A DNA stretch of 64,000 nucleotides from Gnetum montanum. Taxonomy: Eukaryota > Streptophyta > Gnetopsida > Gnetales > Gnetaceae. Every line of letters begins with the position of its first letter. Positions within the stretch are counted from its first letter, which is position 1. The notes under the pieces are model-generated. The model saw only the letters and a list, made by a program, of their open reading frames with translations, did not search any database and was not told the DNA's origin. Made by a program: the position numbers and the translations under genes. The DNA lies in the NCBI GenBank assembly GCA_015680685.1, contig MNCI01030629.1, positions 489,980 through 553,979 of the forward strand, given 5' to 3'. Below are positions 12,640 through 25,888 of the stretch, piece by piece.

Positions 12640-14690
12640 TACCTTCCAAGTTTATAAACTAATAGAAGCATAGAAGACACAAGCTATTACAATACCCATA
12701 ACTCAGCATGACTACAAGGTTGCATGCACCAAGTGAGAACTAAACATAGCACTATCTAAGAATGAGATAAGGAGAATGATTATCTATGAAACAACCAATG
12801 GTTTAGAACCATTCCTACCAAATGCAAGTCATTCCATTGAGCTAAATCAATATGAATAAGTTACATTAGTAGAGTATATGCTTATCAAATTTAAAGTCCA
12901 AACAAAGACAAGCATTAAAATTCAACAAACATAGACTATTGGGGATTATCATATGGAAAATCCCAATATTAATTTTTATAGCAAAAATTCCCAATCTTAA
13001 TTCAAGTATACTAAGGAAAGTAGTGACATCAATGTCCACAAGGATGATGTGAAGAAACATCCCCATGTTTCCCTATCTGTAGATCCTTTCCACCAATCTC
13101 AAAGTCCTATTCTACAACAAATGAATCTTATTGGCTTCACCAATCCATTTACCATGCCTATATCTCAAGTTGTTACTCTCGTAGTGTCTATTTAAGTCAA
13201 TCCCACTATCATAGCTCCATCTATGACTAATACACCTCCTGCCAACAATTTTTTTTTCAAGAATGGCTATAGTTAATTCGACTCTTCCAGTACTAGTACA
13301 AGGTATTAATCCCCCACCTAACCCTTTTTAAATCTTTCCCCATACAATCCTAGTGTAGTGATCATAGGTTTATTTACCTTTTCCCTCATGTGTACATCAT
13401 GTTCCTCACTATCTTATGGTACCTTAAGCATCAATAAATATGACACCTATTCAACCAATCCTACCTACTCATAATCCCATTCCAAGTAATCCTTTCCAGA
13501 ATATCTTTGAAGTTTGTTCTAAATTAATGTTGTTATTGTAAAGTCTTTCTTCCAGATTGCAAGTGAATGAGGATCAAATACAAAAGATAATTTTGTTACA
13601 TAGAGTCAATTCTATAGCATCCATTGCTAATATACTAGTTGGTCTTATTAGCCCTTTAATCCTATTTATTCAAGTTTCAAAGGGAGTTTCATTGTCAAAT
13701 TTTACTAAGTACAATGGATAATTTGATCCCACCAACCACATAATCATCTTCCATAATGAACATATGTTGTGAGCCAACTATCCCCACATAATTCTTAGAA
13801 GATTTTTCATATTCTTCATTGGAAAAGCGTTTGAATGGTATATATTCCTTCCCCATGGATTCATTACCTCCTTGAAATAATGCTTCATCACATTCATGGA
13901 GAGATTCAAGTATAACATTACCAATGATGGTACTTTACAAAAGTTCCTAGAAATCAAGTAGGCACACAATAGTTCCATTGCCAAATTCATCTCTAGGTGG
14001 ATGTTAGCAACCATGGAACTCATAAATCTACTCCTTGATGAGAAAATAATAGACATTTTTTACGGAGCCATGAATGACTACCTTAAAGAAAAGTTAATCT
14101 TTCTTAGGCCACTTATCCTTCATGATGCCATAAGATCTATCAAGCATATCAAGGAGGTTACAATTCAATGCAATGATCTAAGGTGGATCAATTTTTGAAT
14201 CAAAGATAATAAAACAAGAAATAAGGAGAAATATACTCAAAATATTAGGAAAGTGATAACATTAGTGAATCAATCTCCAAATGCCTCATCATGAAATAAT
14301 AGTAGGAATAGTAGAAACATGAATAAAAATTCCAAAGCCCAATGGTGATGGACGAAATTCATTCAATGGTGAACAAAGGAGGCTACCTAAGGACATATCT
14401 AGGTATCGCAAGTTTCTAATGAGCTACACATAGTTATACAACATGTTGTTCAAGGAAAGACACATTACGCTAAAATAGATCTTAAAGTAAAGAAGGGTAT
14501 GCTTCAAAAATCTCCAAACCTTGGCCTTCAATCCATCCTAATGAGTGAAATTAAATCCACCTATCTCAAAGTAATATAATCATAATAAATTTTGTTAGTG
14601 TCATGAGGTTGTAGGTCATAGTAATAATGATTGTAATATACTCAAAAATGATGTTCAAGCTTTAATTAAAAAGGGATAAATCATTTTTAA
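12640..14690 (+). pseudogene. gag: Tat-type gag relic (element H)
   Basis: Plus-strand translation with stops and shifts shows a plant Gypsy gag. About 13680-13900 reads LSNFTKYNG ... GKAFEWYIFLPHGFITSL, the usual capsid layout (FxKYDGxxDP...KAFxWYxxLPxxSIxSW). About 13990-14200 continues MELINLLLDEKIIDIFYGAM. At 14594-14680 is a knuckle-like HEVVGHSNNDCNILKND followed by VQALIKKG, matching the pattern GHxTxxCxxLxxxIExLIxxG of Tat gag proteins. The region before 13600 is too decayed to read. Same strand as the protease/RT relics at 15980 and 25370, so probably one broken element. Confidence 0.65.
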
Positions 14691-15003
14691 CATACCAGTA
14701 TACCTAAGTAATAAAAATATGCAAATCTTTTAGGATCTACTAAATACTCATTTAATGAGGACTACTACATTCTAATTAGAAGAGAACAAGGCAAGTCATC
14801 CCTAGATTCCTTTCATAATTCAAATGAAGCCTTCCAAAGATGTTTCCTATTCATACTCTCAACCAAATTCATCAAGGCCGAGAAATCCTTTTATCATTAA
14901 GATTTCTTGGAATGGTGTTGATTCTTCATCTTCCAAGAATGTGTGTAGAGCTTTCCTAGTCCTCAACATGATATCTCATTACAATGAAAACTCTATGTCC
15001 TCA

Positions 15004-15089
15004 AGCCCTTCTTTTTCTTATCCTTCATCTCCTTTGAAAAACTTTCAGCCCTTCTTTTTCTTATCCTTCATCTCCTTTGAAAAACTTTG
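15004..15089. repeat. 43-bp tandem duplication
   Basis: Two adjacent copies, 15004-15046 and 15047-15089, identical except for the last base. Each starts 'agcccttctttttcttatcc'. It lies inside the decayed gag-protease region of element H and must be young compared with the surrounding decay. Confidence 0.95.
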
Positions 15090-15542
15090 AAAAACATTAT
15101 CTAGACCTATTGGCTTTCCTCTTATCTTACCTTATCCAATTCTTCCTCCATCATGACCATTCTCCTTGCCTAAGTTCGAAGAGCCTTTATTTCTTTCCAC
15201 TTTAACATCACTAGCTAAATTCTTAACATGTGCATAAAAATAGGTTAACCAAGATAAAGGTAAAGAAAAAGGATAAGCTTCAAAACATTCTACTCAAAAC
15301 AAAAAAAAAAAAATCTTTTTCCAAAGTGAACTCATTATTACTTCTTCTTTTCCTATTTTCATACTAGCTTCTATTGCTTCAAGCTATCTTTACCCTCCTC
15401 CTATAATCAAGGAGGGGAGGTAAATCCTTACCCCAAATTGTAGCTACAATGAAATCAAAGGAAACCAATCTTTTCCTCTTTAATTTAATTTCAAACTCTA
15501 ATTAGTACTTCTTGGCTTTAGAGAAACTTCTTAAATCAATCA

Positions 15543-15716
15543 CTATGCTTGCAAACATCTAATTGCATGCCCAAAAAATCTCATCTATGCTCAACTCTCC
15601 AAACTTGAGGTAGATTACTTGGTTTTCAACTATGCTTGCGAACATCTAATTGCATGCCCAAAAAATCTCATCTATCCTCAACTCTCCAAACTTGAGGTAG
15701 ATTACTTGGTTTTCAA
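15543..15716. repeat. 87-bp tandem duplication
   Basis: Two adjacent copies, 15543-15629 and 15630-15716, with two mismatches. Each starts 'ctatgcttgc' and ends 'ggttttcaa'. Also within the H relic, so a local replication or assembly duplication after the element died. Confidence 0.95.
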
Positions 15717-15719
15717 AGT

Positions 15720-16350
15720 TAAAAACATCAAAACTCATTTTGTCACAAATTTTAGATGCTAACTTCCAATCTATATCATGATGCAAATAGAAAACAATGT
15801 ATCCCTACCTTTGGTACATGTTACTGATGAATCCAAAACCAACAACATTACTTGATTGATCATCAAGTGTTTGAGTTTCAAAAAATAGGTCACATATTCT
15901 AACTATAACTCTTCTTTATTTTTATTTAGTGGTAATTTGCATTACATCTGAGGTAGTTTTTATGATTATTAGGAACTCATCAAGCATAAATGTTATCTTA
16001 GGAAGACCTTAGTTAGTCTATCATCATAATATCTCTTTTCTTTTATACCAAGAAATTTATTTCTCTTTGAAGGGTAAAGAGTTAGTAATTTGCATAGATT
16101 TTGAGGTCCTTGTTATTTCTTGTTTGGATGTTGTAAGGGAATCTAATCTAGGATCCTACCCTACATTAATATAATAAACCTATACTAAACCAAGAATCAA
16201 AGAGCCTAAAACTAGCATTCCTTAGTCTTCTAGCATGTATGAGTTCATAGACTTAGGATTCGACAAATTGAACATAGTGTAATTAATTAAAAGTATAAAG
16301 AGTCCTACTAGAGTGCAAGCTAGAAAAGCTATTTACCAAGCATAGTCTCC
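15720..16350 (+). pseudogene. Tat-type protease/linker relic (element H)
   Basis: Around 15968-16110 the plus strand reads NSSSINVILGRP, a stop in place of the usual Trp, then LLYQEIYFSLKGKELVICID and FEVLVIS. This matches the conserved stretch after the retropepsin active site in Tat elements (YxCLLGRPWI ... LHQKLKF..GKLVTI). The Asp active-site triad itself is not readable. The linker frame continues to about 16350 (SMYEFIDLGFDKLNIV). Reading then fades into AT-rich DNA. Confidence 0.55.
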
Positions 16351-17539
16351 ATAATAATTCTATCCAAATATCTCTTCTCTTGCATTTTAATTTATTTACA
16401 ATTTTTTATAGAATATGTAGGTGTTATTTATTTTTACATAGTTACTATATTATTTGTTTTAATCTACATGTAAAAAATATGTTATGACCTTCCTAGCTTA
16501 GTTTTCTTTATTGTCTATCTCTCATACTTAATTTCTTTCATTCAAGTTTAGACCTTTTATGTTTACAATTATTTTTATTGCATTCCTTTTCTTTTATGCA
16601 TTATTAAAATAAAAAATCCCATAAACACATAAAACATAGCGAAACCCATAAATATAGAAAACTTAGAAATCTATAAATATAACAAAACTACAAAAATCAT
16701 AAAACCATAAAACATAAAAAAAATTAACAATTCCTATATCATATTCAAATGTCCATAGTGTCCATCAAAGTACAACCCATAAACAATAAAACATAACATC
16801 CACAAAAGAAAATATAAAAGTCTAAAAATAAAGCCTCATATCAATCTAACATCTAAATCTATTCATCCTAACCACTTGAAGTAGTATCATGGGACAGGAA
16901 ATTCTTCCTCACAAATTTTTCATCTCCTATATCTTTATTTCCACTATCAAAACCTCTTGGAGCCTCGATACCTGCAAAATAAAAATATTAAAATCCACAA
17001 AAAATGCTAACATGATTAAAAATGAAATTTAAGAAAACACTAAGAATAACAAAAACTAATAAAAGTAAAATCAAGATAAATAAATAAATAAAAAAATTTC
17101 CTTTCTTATAGTTATACCACTAGGACTAGCTTCACATCCATTATCTTCTATTATTAGATCCACTGCAGAGACCTTATACCTAAATATATCAAATAATACT
17201 AAGTAGTCTCCTCTTTCCATAGGAATGAGAAGTCTAAATATGCTATCTATACATTCAATACATTTGGTAAGAGATGATCATCCATGCTAGGTTCCCTCTC
17301 CTTCCTCTTTACATTTACACATCCTTTGAAGGCTTCCAAAGCATCAATTCATGCCCATCTTCTTAATCAACATATCTCTTATTTTCCTTGCTATTCTCTC
17401 CTCCTTAAGTTATTTTTGTACGAAGAAAAATTTTACTACTTACAAAAAAAATTATTTTTTCCATGCTATTTTGTCCAATGTTTCCAAGAAAAATAACCAT
17501 CTCTCAACTTGTTGTTCAAAGTCTTCATGGTCAACAACT
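16351..17539. other. AT-rich stretch, no recognised gene
   Basis: A-rich on the plus strand, with repeated words such as 'cataaaacataaaa' around 16620-16740. Short plus-strand frames near 17284-17500 have no recognisable domain. Part of the roughly 9 kb that separates the protease and RT halves of element H. Confidence 0.4.
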
Positions 17540-19130
17540 TGCATTACTAGATAGTGTGAGCAGCTACCAAAAAATCCAAAGAATTCATAAAATGATAATA
17601 AGAGGAAAATTTAGGCTTGTAACATACCATTATACTACCATGGAGATTAGCCTCTAGACTCTCTACCTTGTCCTCCAAAATCTTCATCTTAAAGATCATT
17701 TTCTTCATTTCTTCCATGGTCATGAACAATTATGTTGTTAGATCCATTACTACATTTGACTATTTTACTACAAGAGAGGTTATGTCTATTCCATATTAGG
17801 CTATAGTATCCATCCTCCCTCTTACCTCCATTACATCATGTAAGAGAGGCTAGAAAGCAAGATCTATAATGGACACTTTTCCCCAATCTACTATAATCTA
17901 GACATCTATTAAAATGCCTAAGCATTATCTCTCCAATTAATAAGTAAACTAACTGTAATTACTAACATAAATGTAAGAAAAATAAAAATGCAAATTCATG
18001 AACAAACTCACAAGTGCTAGAGATGATCTTTATCTTCTCCATAAGCCTATCAACCATGCCATGAACTAATTGTTCCTCTTTAATATGCTCTCAAAATAAA
18101 CTTAAGAGATCTATCCATACAAACATAAAAATAAATAAGAAATCCAAAAATCACAAAAAATCCTAACCAAATAAAGTAATAAAATAATAAAACATAATCA
18201 CTAATTCACCATAGGATGGTTTCCCCTTCCCTTTTAGCTTCTTTAGCCATTTTCTCCCAAATTCATCTAATATCTTCTCATCCTGAGATGGTAACCTAAT
18301 GATTCTAAAAATAAAGGACATCATATTCATATCAATTTCATTCAATCATGATCTAAAAAATATTCAACTGATCATTATCATAACACATATCATAATTTTA
18401 AAATAATACAATAATAAAACATTCCAAGCCTTACCTCCATTATCTATATCAATATCCAATGCTTTCCCAAATAACTCATTCACAAGGCATCATTCTCCAC
18501 TTTCTCTACTACTCTAATACTTTCCTCTTATTTGCCTTAGCTTCCTCTTGGGTCCATTATTATTCTTCTTCTTTGTCTTTCATTGTTGCCTTCTCTTCCA
18601 CTCTAATTTCTTTTCCTTATTGGGCCTTCATTTCTTTTTCTTCCCTTCTTCTCATCTCCTCTCTTGCTCTAGGTAATGCCTCTATTTCTTTCCTCTTCTT
18701 TACTTTCACTATAATGGTTAATCATCAAAAAATGAAAAAAATTAGGTAACATGAAAAAATAAATTATAAAAAAATAAGCACATAGTAAATTTAACAAAAT
18801 ATAAACCTTTTATAACTTACCCAATCTCTCTATGACTATGGCTACCTCTACTTTAATCTCATCCTTATTTGAATAATAAGTATCCAAAGTAGTAGCTCTA
18901 ATCTTCTTTTCCATCTAGCCCATCTCTTAGATGCACAAGACATACTCTCTAATTACCTCTCTCCCTAGTATAGGATACCCATGATTTGAATGCTTAGGAA
19001 GAAACACTATGCTATCAAGGGTAGAGGATTTGGCCACATCTTCATGGGATGAGAAAAATCATCTTCATTTAGTACCTTTCCCTTCTCATGATTACTGTTA
19101 ACTAACAAATCCACAAAGCAATATAGCATA
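17540..19130 (-). pseudogene. Decayed minus-strand frame, Lys/Glu coiled-coil, unrecognised
   Basis: Minus-strand translation gives stretches that look coding rather than random. 19060-18830 reads HEDVAKSSTLDSIVFLPKHS then NHGYPILGREVIREYV and DEIKVEVAIVIERLG. 18720-18560 is a Lys/Glu/Arg-rich coiled coil (KKRKEIEALPRAREEMRRRE). 18345-18163 and 17729-17547 hold further charged segments (EEMKKMIFKMKILEDKVESL). Stops and shifts interrupt it. I cannot assign a family. Together with 21300-23000 on the same strand it may be one long element protein. Confidence 0.35.
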
Positions 19131-19482
19131 CTATAACAAACCATGTCTCCTTGAGTTTTTGTGTTAATTATTGTAATAGTATTTCTGTGTTTGTGTGCAT
19201 GTTTTGTTCACAACTTGTGTGTGTGCTTTGTTTGGACTAGTGGCAATGGCTAATTGGAATAGTAATAAATTTATTGACTGAATTTTTATATGTATTATGA
19301 TTAAATGTTTACATAATTTATGCATAAGCAATATGCTTTAAAATACATGCTATGAATGTTTTAAAATAATAATAATAAATATATGGGAAAAAAATATTAA
19401 AACAAAGGACAATACTTTAAGGTGTGCCTCAAGGGCTAAAAAAAATTGTTGAAATGCAAAAGAATGCTCATAGTAAAGTAGC

Positions 19483-19553
19483 GGTACTATGTGCAAATAG
19501 TAAAGTAGCTGATCCATGAATTAGGGGTACTATGTGCAAATAGTAAAGTAGCT
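19483..19553. repeat. Short direct repeat, 43-bp period
   Basis: 'ggtactatgtgcaaatagta' followed by 'aagtagct' occurs at 19483 and again at 19526. Two copies only. Surrounding DNA is AT-rich with no gene. Confidence 0.85.
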
Positions 19554-21299
19554 TTTTATTTTATTTTTAAATGTGATGCATTTCTCTTTTTAGTTTAAAA
19601 TAGTAAAGTATAAGTACCCTCTCCATGACTGTAGAAAGGTCACATGATGACCTTTCAAGGCTCATAAGATGATGGGAAAATTCACATCGTTGATGACCTG
19701 AAAAAGAAGGTGCCTTATTTGATTATGTATCTTGAACTGCCCTTATCATGAATCTATTTTGAAAACTCTTTCCTTGCATCTTATGACAATTTTGAATGAT
19801 AAAGAGATAGATATTATGCTGGAATGTTTTGTAATTATACAAAGGAATTGAACCTGAGATCTAGCAAAATCTGAATTCTAAAATATCAAAAATTATTGAT
19901 TTAGGAATTGAACCTGCAACCTATGAATATACATATTTTGTTGATTTTTTTAATAGTGATCATGAAGAGAATTGAACGTATGACTCATTACTGAAAAACA
20001 CAGGGAAAAAAATTTAAAAAGAAATGAAAGAAAACAAATAGATCCCAAGAAGTTAGTTATAAGAAACCATCCATTATCCCTTATTCCACCTAAAAATATA
20101 GAGAGAGGAGAGGAAGAGAAAAAACACAAGGCAAAAGTAGCTAAGTAGAACAAAAAAAAAAGATATAACAACAGGGAGTATGGCTAGGAAGGGAGAGAAA
20201 AATGTAGCTACTACATGAGATAGCAAGAAGAAAGAAAATAAGTGTTGCATAGCAATCCAATATTTTTATAATTCCTCCTAGTAAGTAAGATATCTAAGCA
20301 AGGAGGTAAAATGAACCATCTCTGTTATGTTTGATAATGGCTAGCAAGGGCTAATTTTATCAAACTTCTTTCTTCTTGCTTGCCTAACCATCTTCACAAT
20401 GCTTGTATGAAACTATCAAGATTGTTGTTGTACACTAAGATTGTTGAAACCTTTATTGATTTTTTCTTTTATCTCTCCACCCATCCTTTGCACTCTCACA
20501 CCTAAATGACTTTGATGAGAGTTGTTTCTATAATGATTCAAAAACACCCATAATGATTTGGGGCATTTTTGGCAAAAGATTGCCAATAGGAACCAAGGAT
20601 CCCTAATATGAGGATTGGTACCATTGGCAAAAAGTAAGAGTAGCCTTGGGCCCGTGGATAATTGTGAATGTTTTAAAATTGGGTTTTGGTTTGAATTTGG
20701 TTGATGAACCCTCCCCCTTTGAATGCATAAATGTTGGATCTGAATCTTGAATTATACTTTTTTTTATACCTTCTCAAATCTAATTTTGATATCTTTCTAT
20801 AAGCCGATGAAGTGGGGGAAAACCTAGGATGCTAATTTATGGTTGTGATCTATTTATTCTCTACTATTGAACATATGAATTTCCTAATTAAATGATTAAT
20901 GGTGAGATTTTTACAAAAGATAAAATTCAAATGATCTTGTTTTATGTGTTGCTAGAAATTATAAAATATTATTGTGTGATTAAAAAAATCTAAGATGATT
21001 AATTTATCTACTTTTGTGGTCATTTCTTTGGTTTACAAATGTGTAAATGATCCTAATTAGATATTTCTTTTTAGGTTGAAGAAAAAAAAGGTTTGATTTT
21101 TTTTAATTTGATAAATCTTGCATAGATATTTTACTATGGCTATTTCTTTTTAAAATTATCTCTTAATTCTTAAAATTAATATTGATTGATTTTATTTTAA
21201 TTTTATAGGTTAATTTTAGTTCAATTGTTATAGAAAGAAAGCCACCTATGCATTTTCTTCTTTCAACTAGCTTTTTTTCTAAGGGGCTTCGGGTGTTAG
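19554..21299. other. AT-rich stretch, no recognised gene
   Basis: No domain recognised on either strand. Three similar phrases 'gaattgaacctg...' (19848, 19904) and 'gaattgaacgt' (19969) form a loose 60-bp periodicity. Confidence 0.4.
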
Positions 21300-23000
21300 C
21301 TCTTGCTCCCTATGAATGGGTATTACATGTACCATAATAGAAGCTTTCATCATCCATAAAATTAACATTGGTCAACTCACTAAATACCTTTTAATCTAAG
21401 AAATATGCCTAACTGTAGTGAGTGCCATGGCTCATAGCATTGTAGGTAACTAAAAGTCATGGAGGTGAAGTAGTGCTTCTTTGTGAATCTTATCATAGGA
21501 AAATCCTCTTAATGAATAGGTGATATATTTGCACTAGGTCATGGTTTCAATACTTGGAAATGTTGTGAGACTTATCACCATATTCAATCCAATTACTAAT
21601 CATAATTGCAAACATCTTCTTGTTATCCTCCACCATAAGATCTACATCAAGGAAGTCAAACTAGTGTCTCAATGAGTCCTAAGTCCAAAATAATATGACC
21701 TCTTTTCCTTGAGCTTGAAACATGTACAACCACTACTAGCTTAAATAACACTTTACCATGGAAATGACATCCATGAAATAAATTTTAGGATACCATACTA
21801 TGAAGATGAAAATGAATCCCACATTCTCTAAGATAGGAAGATACTTTCTCCCAACCCCACTCACTAACCATACATGATCAACAAGACTATTATGAACATT
21901 AGCTTGTAAGCTTATTTCCTTCACATTTTGAAGCTAAATGTACACCACCATTGAGATCTTGGTCTTATCTATAAGAGAAAAACATAGGCAATCAAACACT
22001 TCACATGCAACTCTAAGCACAAAGACAAGATAAAATATGGGCAAGATAAAGATAAGTATGAAACAAGAGACTTGGGAAAAAAATACCACATTATCCAACA
22101 CACCTTTGAATAATAATTGAATGTGGGATCCCCTAGGATACTTCTCCCTGAAGCCCAAATATGGTCTCTTATAAAGGACATATACCAAACTACCCTATAG
22201 AATGCATCATATCATTAGCACTTCTAAGCCTTGTCTATCTCACTATGAAAATGAGGAAACATAGTGGGATACTAGTTCTCCTTGAGTAAAATCTCACATA
22301 ACATGTGCTTTAACATCTCCAAATAGAAATCCTCCCAATCATGATCCTCAAATCTATAAGCTCATATGATAAAAAATTATATCAAACAACTTTGTAAATT
22401 TTAAACAAGGTTTAAAACTTATTAAACTTAGCATAAAACTCAAGATTCATGCTAAAATACATGGAAAATATGATATGAATACCCACTAGACTAAACAAAC
22501 TTTGAATGCACTAAGGGTTCAACAATAATGTAGTATTTATATTGAATTACTTTTAGGGATGATTCCTTCCCAAATAATCCAACTTCTTTTGTTGGATCTC
22601 CATAGTCTTATCATTTTCATTCACTATGGTGTCAAAATCTATAAACTCCTTGATTACATAACCTAATAGCATAGAAAAAATCCCATGATAAATCCTCTTA
22701 CGATTACATGAGACTATTGGTAGGGGTAGCAAGATCCACATGAGTACATAAAAAGTGCTCTATATGAAGCTCTAGGAAGTTCATGATCACTAGACGAGCC
22801 CACATCTAGGTATGATATAGTAATCGATCATCCATGATGGGAAGAGCTTTCAACCTTGTATACTTTCCCATAATCTTGATGTCCACATTACAAATCAATA
22901 AATCCATGGAATCAATCACCATGAACCTAGGGATAACACCAATCCTACATCATAACAACACATCAATCAAGAGTTAGCATTCATAAGATAAGGTAATAAG
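21300..23000 (-). pseudogene. Decayed minus-strand frame, unrecognised
   Basis: Minus-strand translation has long near-open runs. 22930-22740: FMVIDSMDLLICNVDIKIMG then KYTRLKALPIMDDRLLYHT and MWARLVIMNFLELHIEHFLC. 22188-22060: KRPYLGFREKYPRGSHIQLL. 21924-21740: ANVHNSLVDHVWLVSGVGRK then YLPILENVGFIFIFIVWYPK. 21680-21540: VEDNKKMFAIMISNWIEYGD. The mixture of Trp, His, Asp and hydrophobic residues, and agreement of strand over 1.7 kb, suggest a real ancient gene or element protein. I do not recognise it. Stops every 50-100 codons show that it is dead. Confidence 0.35.
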
Positions 23001-23164
23001 CATAAGCATAGATAAAACATCATCATCCTAGCCTTGTCCCAAGATAAATAGAGATAAAATAATAATTAAATTGCAAAATCTAACTAGGAAAGATCAAATT
23101 GAAACTTAGACATGCAAGTTCGACATCCTAATCTTCACTAAGAAACATCAATGAATGTTACCTA

Positions 23165-23760
23165 GGAGTTAATGATTGCAACACTTAGTCACTTTTATTA
23201 TCTCCTCTTTGTCCAATACTTAGCTACAGTAACATCCCTAGGATCTTTCAATACTTATGATAATCCTTTTCATTATTCTTAGATACTCAATTGTTTCTTC
23301 CTTACCTTTTATATAGATATTTCCACTTAATACTTAGTCCATTCTTAGTTTTCATTTTCCCCCATCCAATACTTAGTGAAAATTTTATTTTTCTTCTTTT
23401 AGAGCTTAAACAAATTTTCATCTGCTAAGTCTCCTATACTTAGTCAAATTTTTGTCTTAGTTTCCTAGTACTTTACCAAATTTTCCTTATCCCCCATGTC
23501 TTACTTAGATGAATTTTAGTTTTTTTTTCCTTTTTCTATACATAGCTAAATTTTAATTTTCTTTAACTAGATTTTCTCTAGACTAAGTTAAATTTTGACT
23601 TTGTTTTCCCCTTCTATACACTTAGTTATATTTTAAGCTCTTCTTATCCAATGCCTGAGACTTAGAGAAATTTTCAAATTTTCTTTTCATTTAGTACTTG
23701 AAAAATATTTAGGTTGCCTATCTAGTCTTCTTACCTAGCATCCAACCCTTGAAATGTTTT
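23165..23760. repeat. Degenerate T-rich repeat with ACTTAGT words
   Basis: About ten to twelve loosely spaced copies (roughly every 45-60 bp) of a theme like 'atacttagtcaaattttt', separated by pyrimidine-rich spacers. Examples are at about 23183, 23218, 23330, 23371, 23438 and 23620. Copies are strongly diverged, so this is an old tandem array or a low-complexity U3-like region. Confidence 0.5.
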
Positions 23761-25369
23761 ATTCTCCCAATTTTTTACCCAACATTCTACCCACGCAATA
23801 TGACCAATTACCTATCCTATCATCATGCAAGTAACACTGACATGCATATTAATCTTGCCCATGAATCTTGATCTTTTCCTTTCCAGGTGGCATTTAATTT
23901 AAAATAAAAAATAATAATTATTAAAAAATTTAAAATAAAAAATAAATTACAAATTTTTTTAAAAAAGACCCGCAAACATGCTATGCATTTTGTGCGCTAG
24001 TAGTGCATCGACACCATGAAGTCATGTGACCATGGCTAGCAAGTCTAGCTTGGTAGCCAAGTGTTATCATTTTTCTCTTCTCCCACACCTAATAAGAATG
24101 AAATTTTTTAGAAAATATACTTTTTCTTATGTCTCTTACACCTTACAAGTGCTTCTGGTGCTTAGTGCTCTTGCTACCTACAACTCAAGCTACTCTCTCT
24201 CTACCTATCTTCTCACTTCTTTCATCCTCATTAATGTCCTTAGCCTCTTCTTTATCAATGGAGAAAACTAAAAAGTAATAAAACCTCAATCTTCAAATTG
24301 CATTTTTTTAATCCATGAGGGGACTATGAGTGGCCTTTTTCCTTCATGTCCAATCCCCATAAGTCCTGATTTGCCCTCTTGGGAAAATCTATCCTCTGAG
24401 TGTCAATATATACTTCTATTCACTTCTTTTTTGTACCTCAAAAACCCTTATTTCTTCCAAATTTTTCCTTCTTCTCCTCAATTCATGCTATTTATTTAGT
24501 TTCTAGTTTCACCATTAGTGTAAGACGATATGGTGCTTACATTGATGTAAGATAATGCCACAAACTCTCCACCTTCCACTGCTCTCCCTAACCCTTTCCT
24601 ACAAAATTGATGAAAAATAACAAAATCATAAGTAAAATTCAGTAACCTAGTCCCTACAATTACAAAGATCTAACCCTCCATAGCGTCTCCTACCTCCTTG
24701 CCTCTAGGTATCCCTTAGTGGGATTCACCTATCTTCTTGATGCACATACTCTTTTTCTAACCTTCACATTATGTCATCTCTTCCCATGAGTAACACAAGT
24801 AGTAATAAGTCAAAAGATGTCTCTCAAGCTTCAAAAGCAGAATGGCCAAAATGCCTAACTTTGACTTATTTCTTTTTCATTTATCTTCACTTTTTTCCTC
24901 ACCTAGCATGAGCCTAAGGAATCCTACCTCATGCTAATATAGGACCACACATTCCCAAGGAACGTTGACATGTAATCTACATCACCATGTTAGCTTTCCA
25001 TATGATCCCTAGGCCATGATTCCAAAACACCTCAACAAGAGCCTAAAATGCCTTGAAGATTACCTAAACATATTAAGAAGATCCTATTTCTTTGTAGACT
25101 TAAAAGTTAACATAAAAATAAACTTTTAAAGTTAAAAATATAAAAATTTATGCTAATTTTTTTCCTTAACTTGTAAATTTTTCTAACTCCTTGATTTTTA
25201 TTTGTACTCCATGTGACTATCCTCTCTTCTTGTGCTTGTAGGCCATGTACCCATTCATCCTTCATCGATTATTTGAACCACTCACCTTAGATGGGCCTCA
25301 TAGCCAAGTTACCAATGCTCTCAATAAAGATCTAATCAATCTCTTCTAAACTTCTCAAACTTGATCATC
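23761..25369. other. No recognised gene
   Basis: AT-rich with short frames only (24026-24271 encodes a hydrophobic stretch but has no recognisable family). From about 25240 it leads into the RT relic; the first readable polymerase sequence starts near 25370. Confidence 0.4.
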
Positions 25370-25888
25370 TCAACATTAGACATTACTAAGAAAGATGTAA
25401 ATCTTCAAGCTAATCTTTCTTTCTTGGATTGTAAGCTAGTCCTAACTAATAATCCCCGTGTAGAACTTACCATTATTAATCAATGAAATGAAGAAAGTAT
25501 CCTTCAATTAGGAGAAAAATTGCTTGACAACATTAAGAAATCTATCCTAGAAATACTTAGAAGAAAATATATTACCTTTTCATAGGGCTATGATGACATT
25601 CCTAGTTTGGACTGTACTTTAGTTCAACAAAAGATTATTCTAGATGAGGATTCTAGGACTTTCATATAGAAAGCCCAAAAGTCAAACCTTAGTCTTGGTC
25701 ATTAAGGATAGGATCACTAAGCTCTATAATGCAAGCTTCATATGTCCCATAGATTACTTAGATTGGGTATCTAACATGGTAGTTGTTCCTTAAAAAAGAG
25801 TCATTAGGCTATGCATTAATTCCTATGACCTTAATAAAGTGATACTAAAAGATGAATTTCCATTACTCAACATTGATAAAATGGTAGT
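25370..25888 (+). pseudogene. Reverse transcriptase relic, fingers part (element H)
   Basis: Plus-strand translation: GYDDIPSLDCTLVQQKIILD at about 25590-25650, then, in another frame, VIKDRITKLYNASFICPIDY, LDWVSNMVVVP, a stop, KRVIRLCINSYDLNKVILKD and EFPLLNIDKMV ending at the solo LTR. This follows the canonical Gypsy RT order (IKEEIxxLLxAGFIRP, WxSNIVxVxKKNGxxRVCIDFRDLNxATPKDEFPLPxIDxLV) and is closest to the Tat branch. Several stops and one frameshift. Confidence 0.8.

Noticed and set aside
19840-19990. Possible tRNA T-arm phrases 'gaattgaacctg'
   Set aside because: No cloverleaf can be drawn around them and they repeat only loosely.
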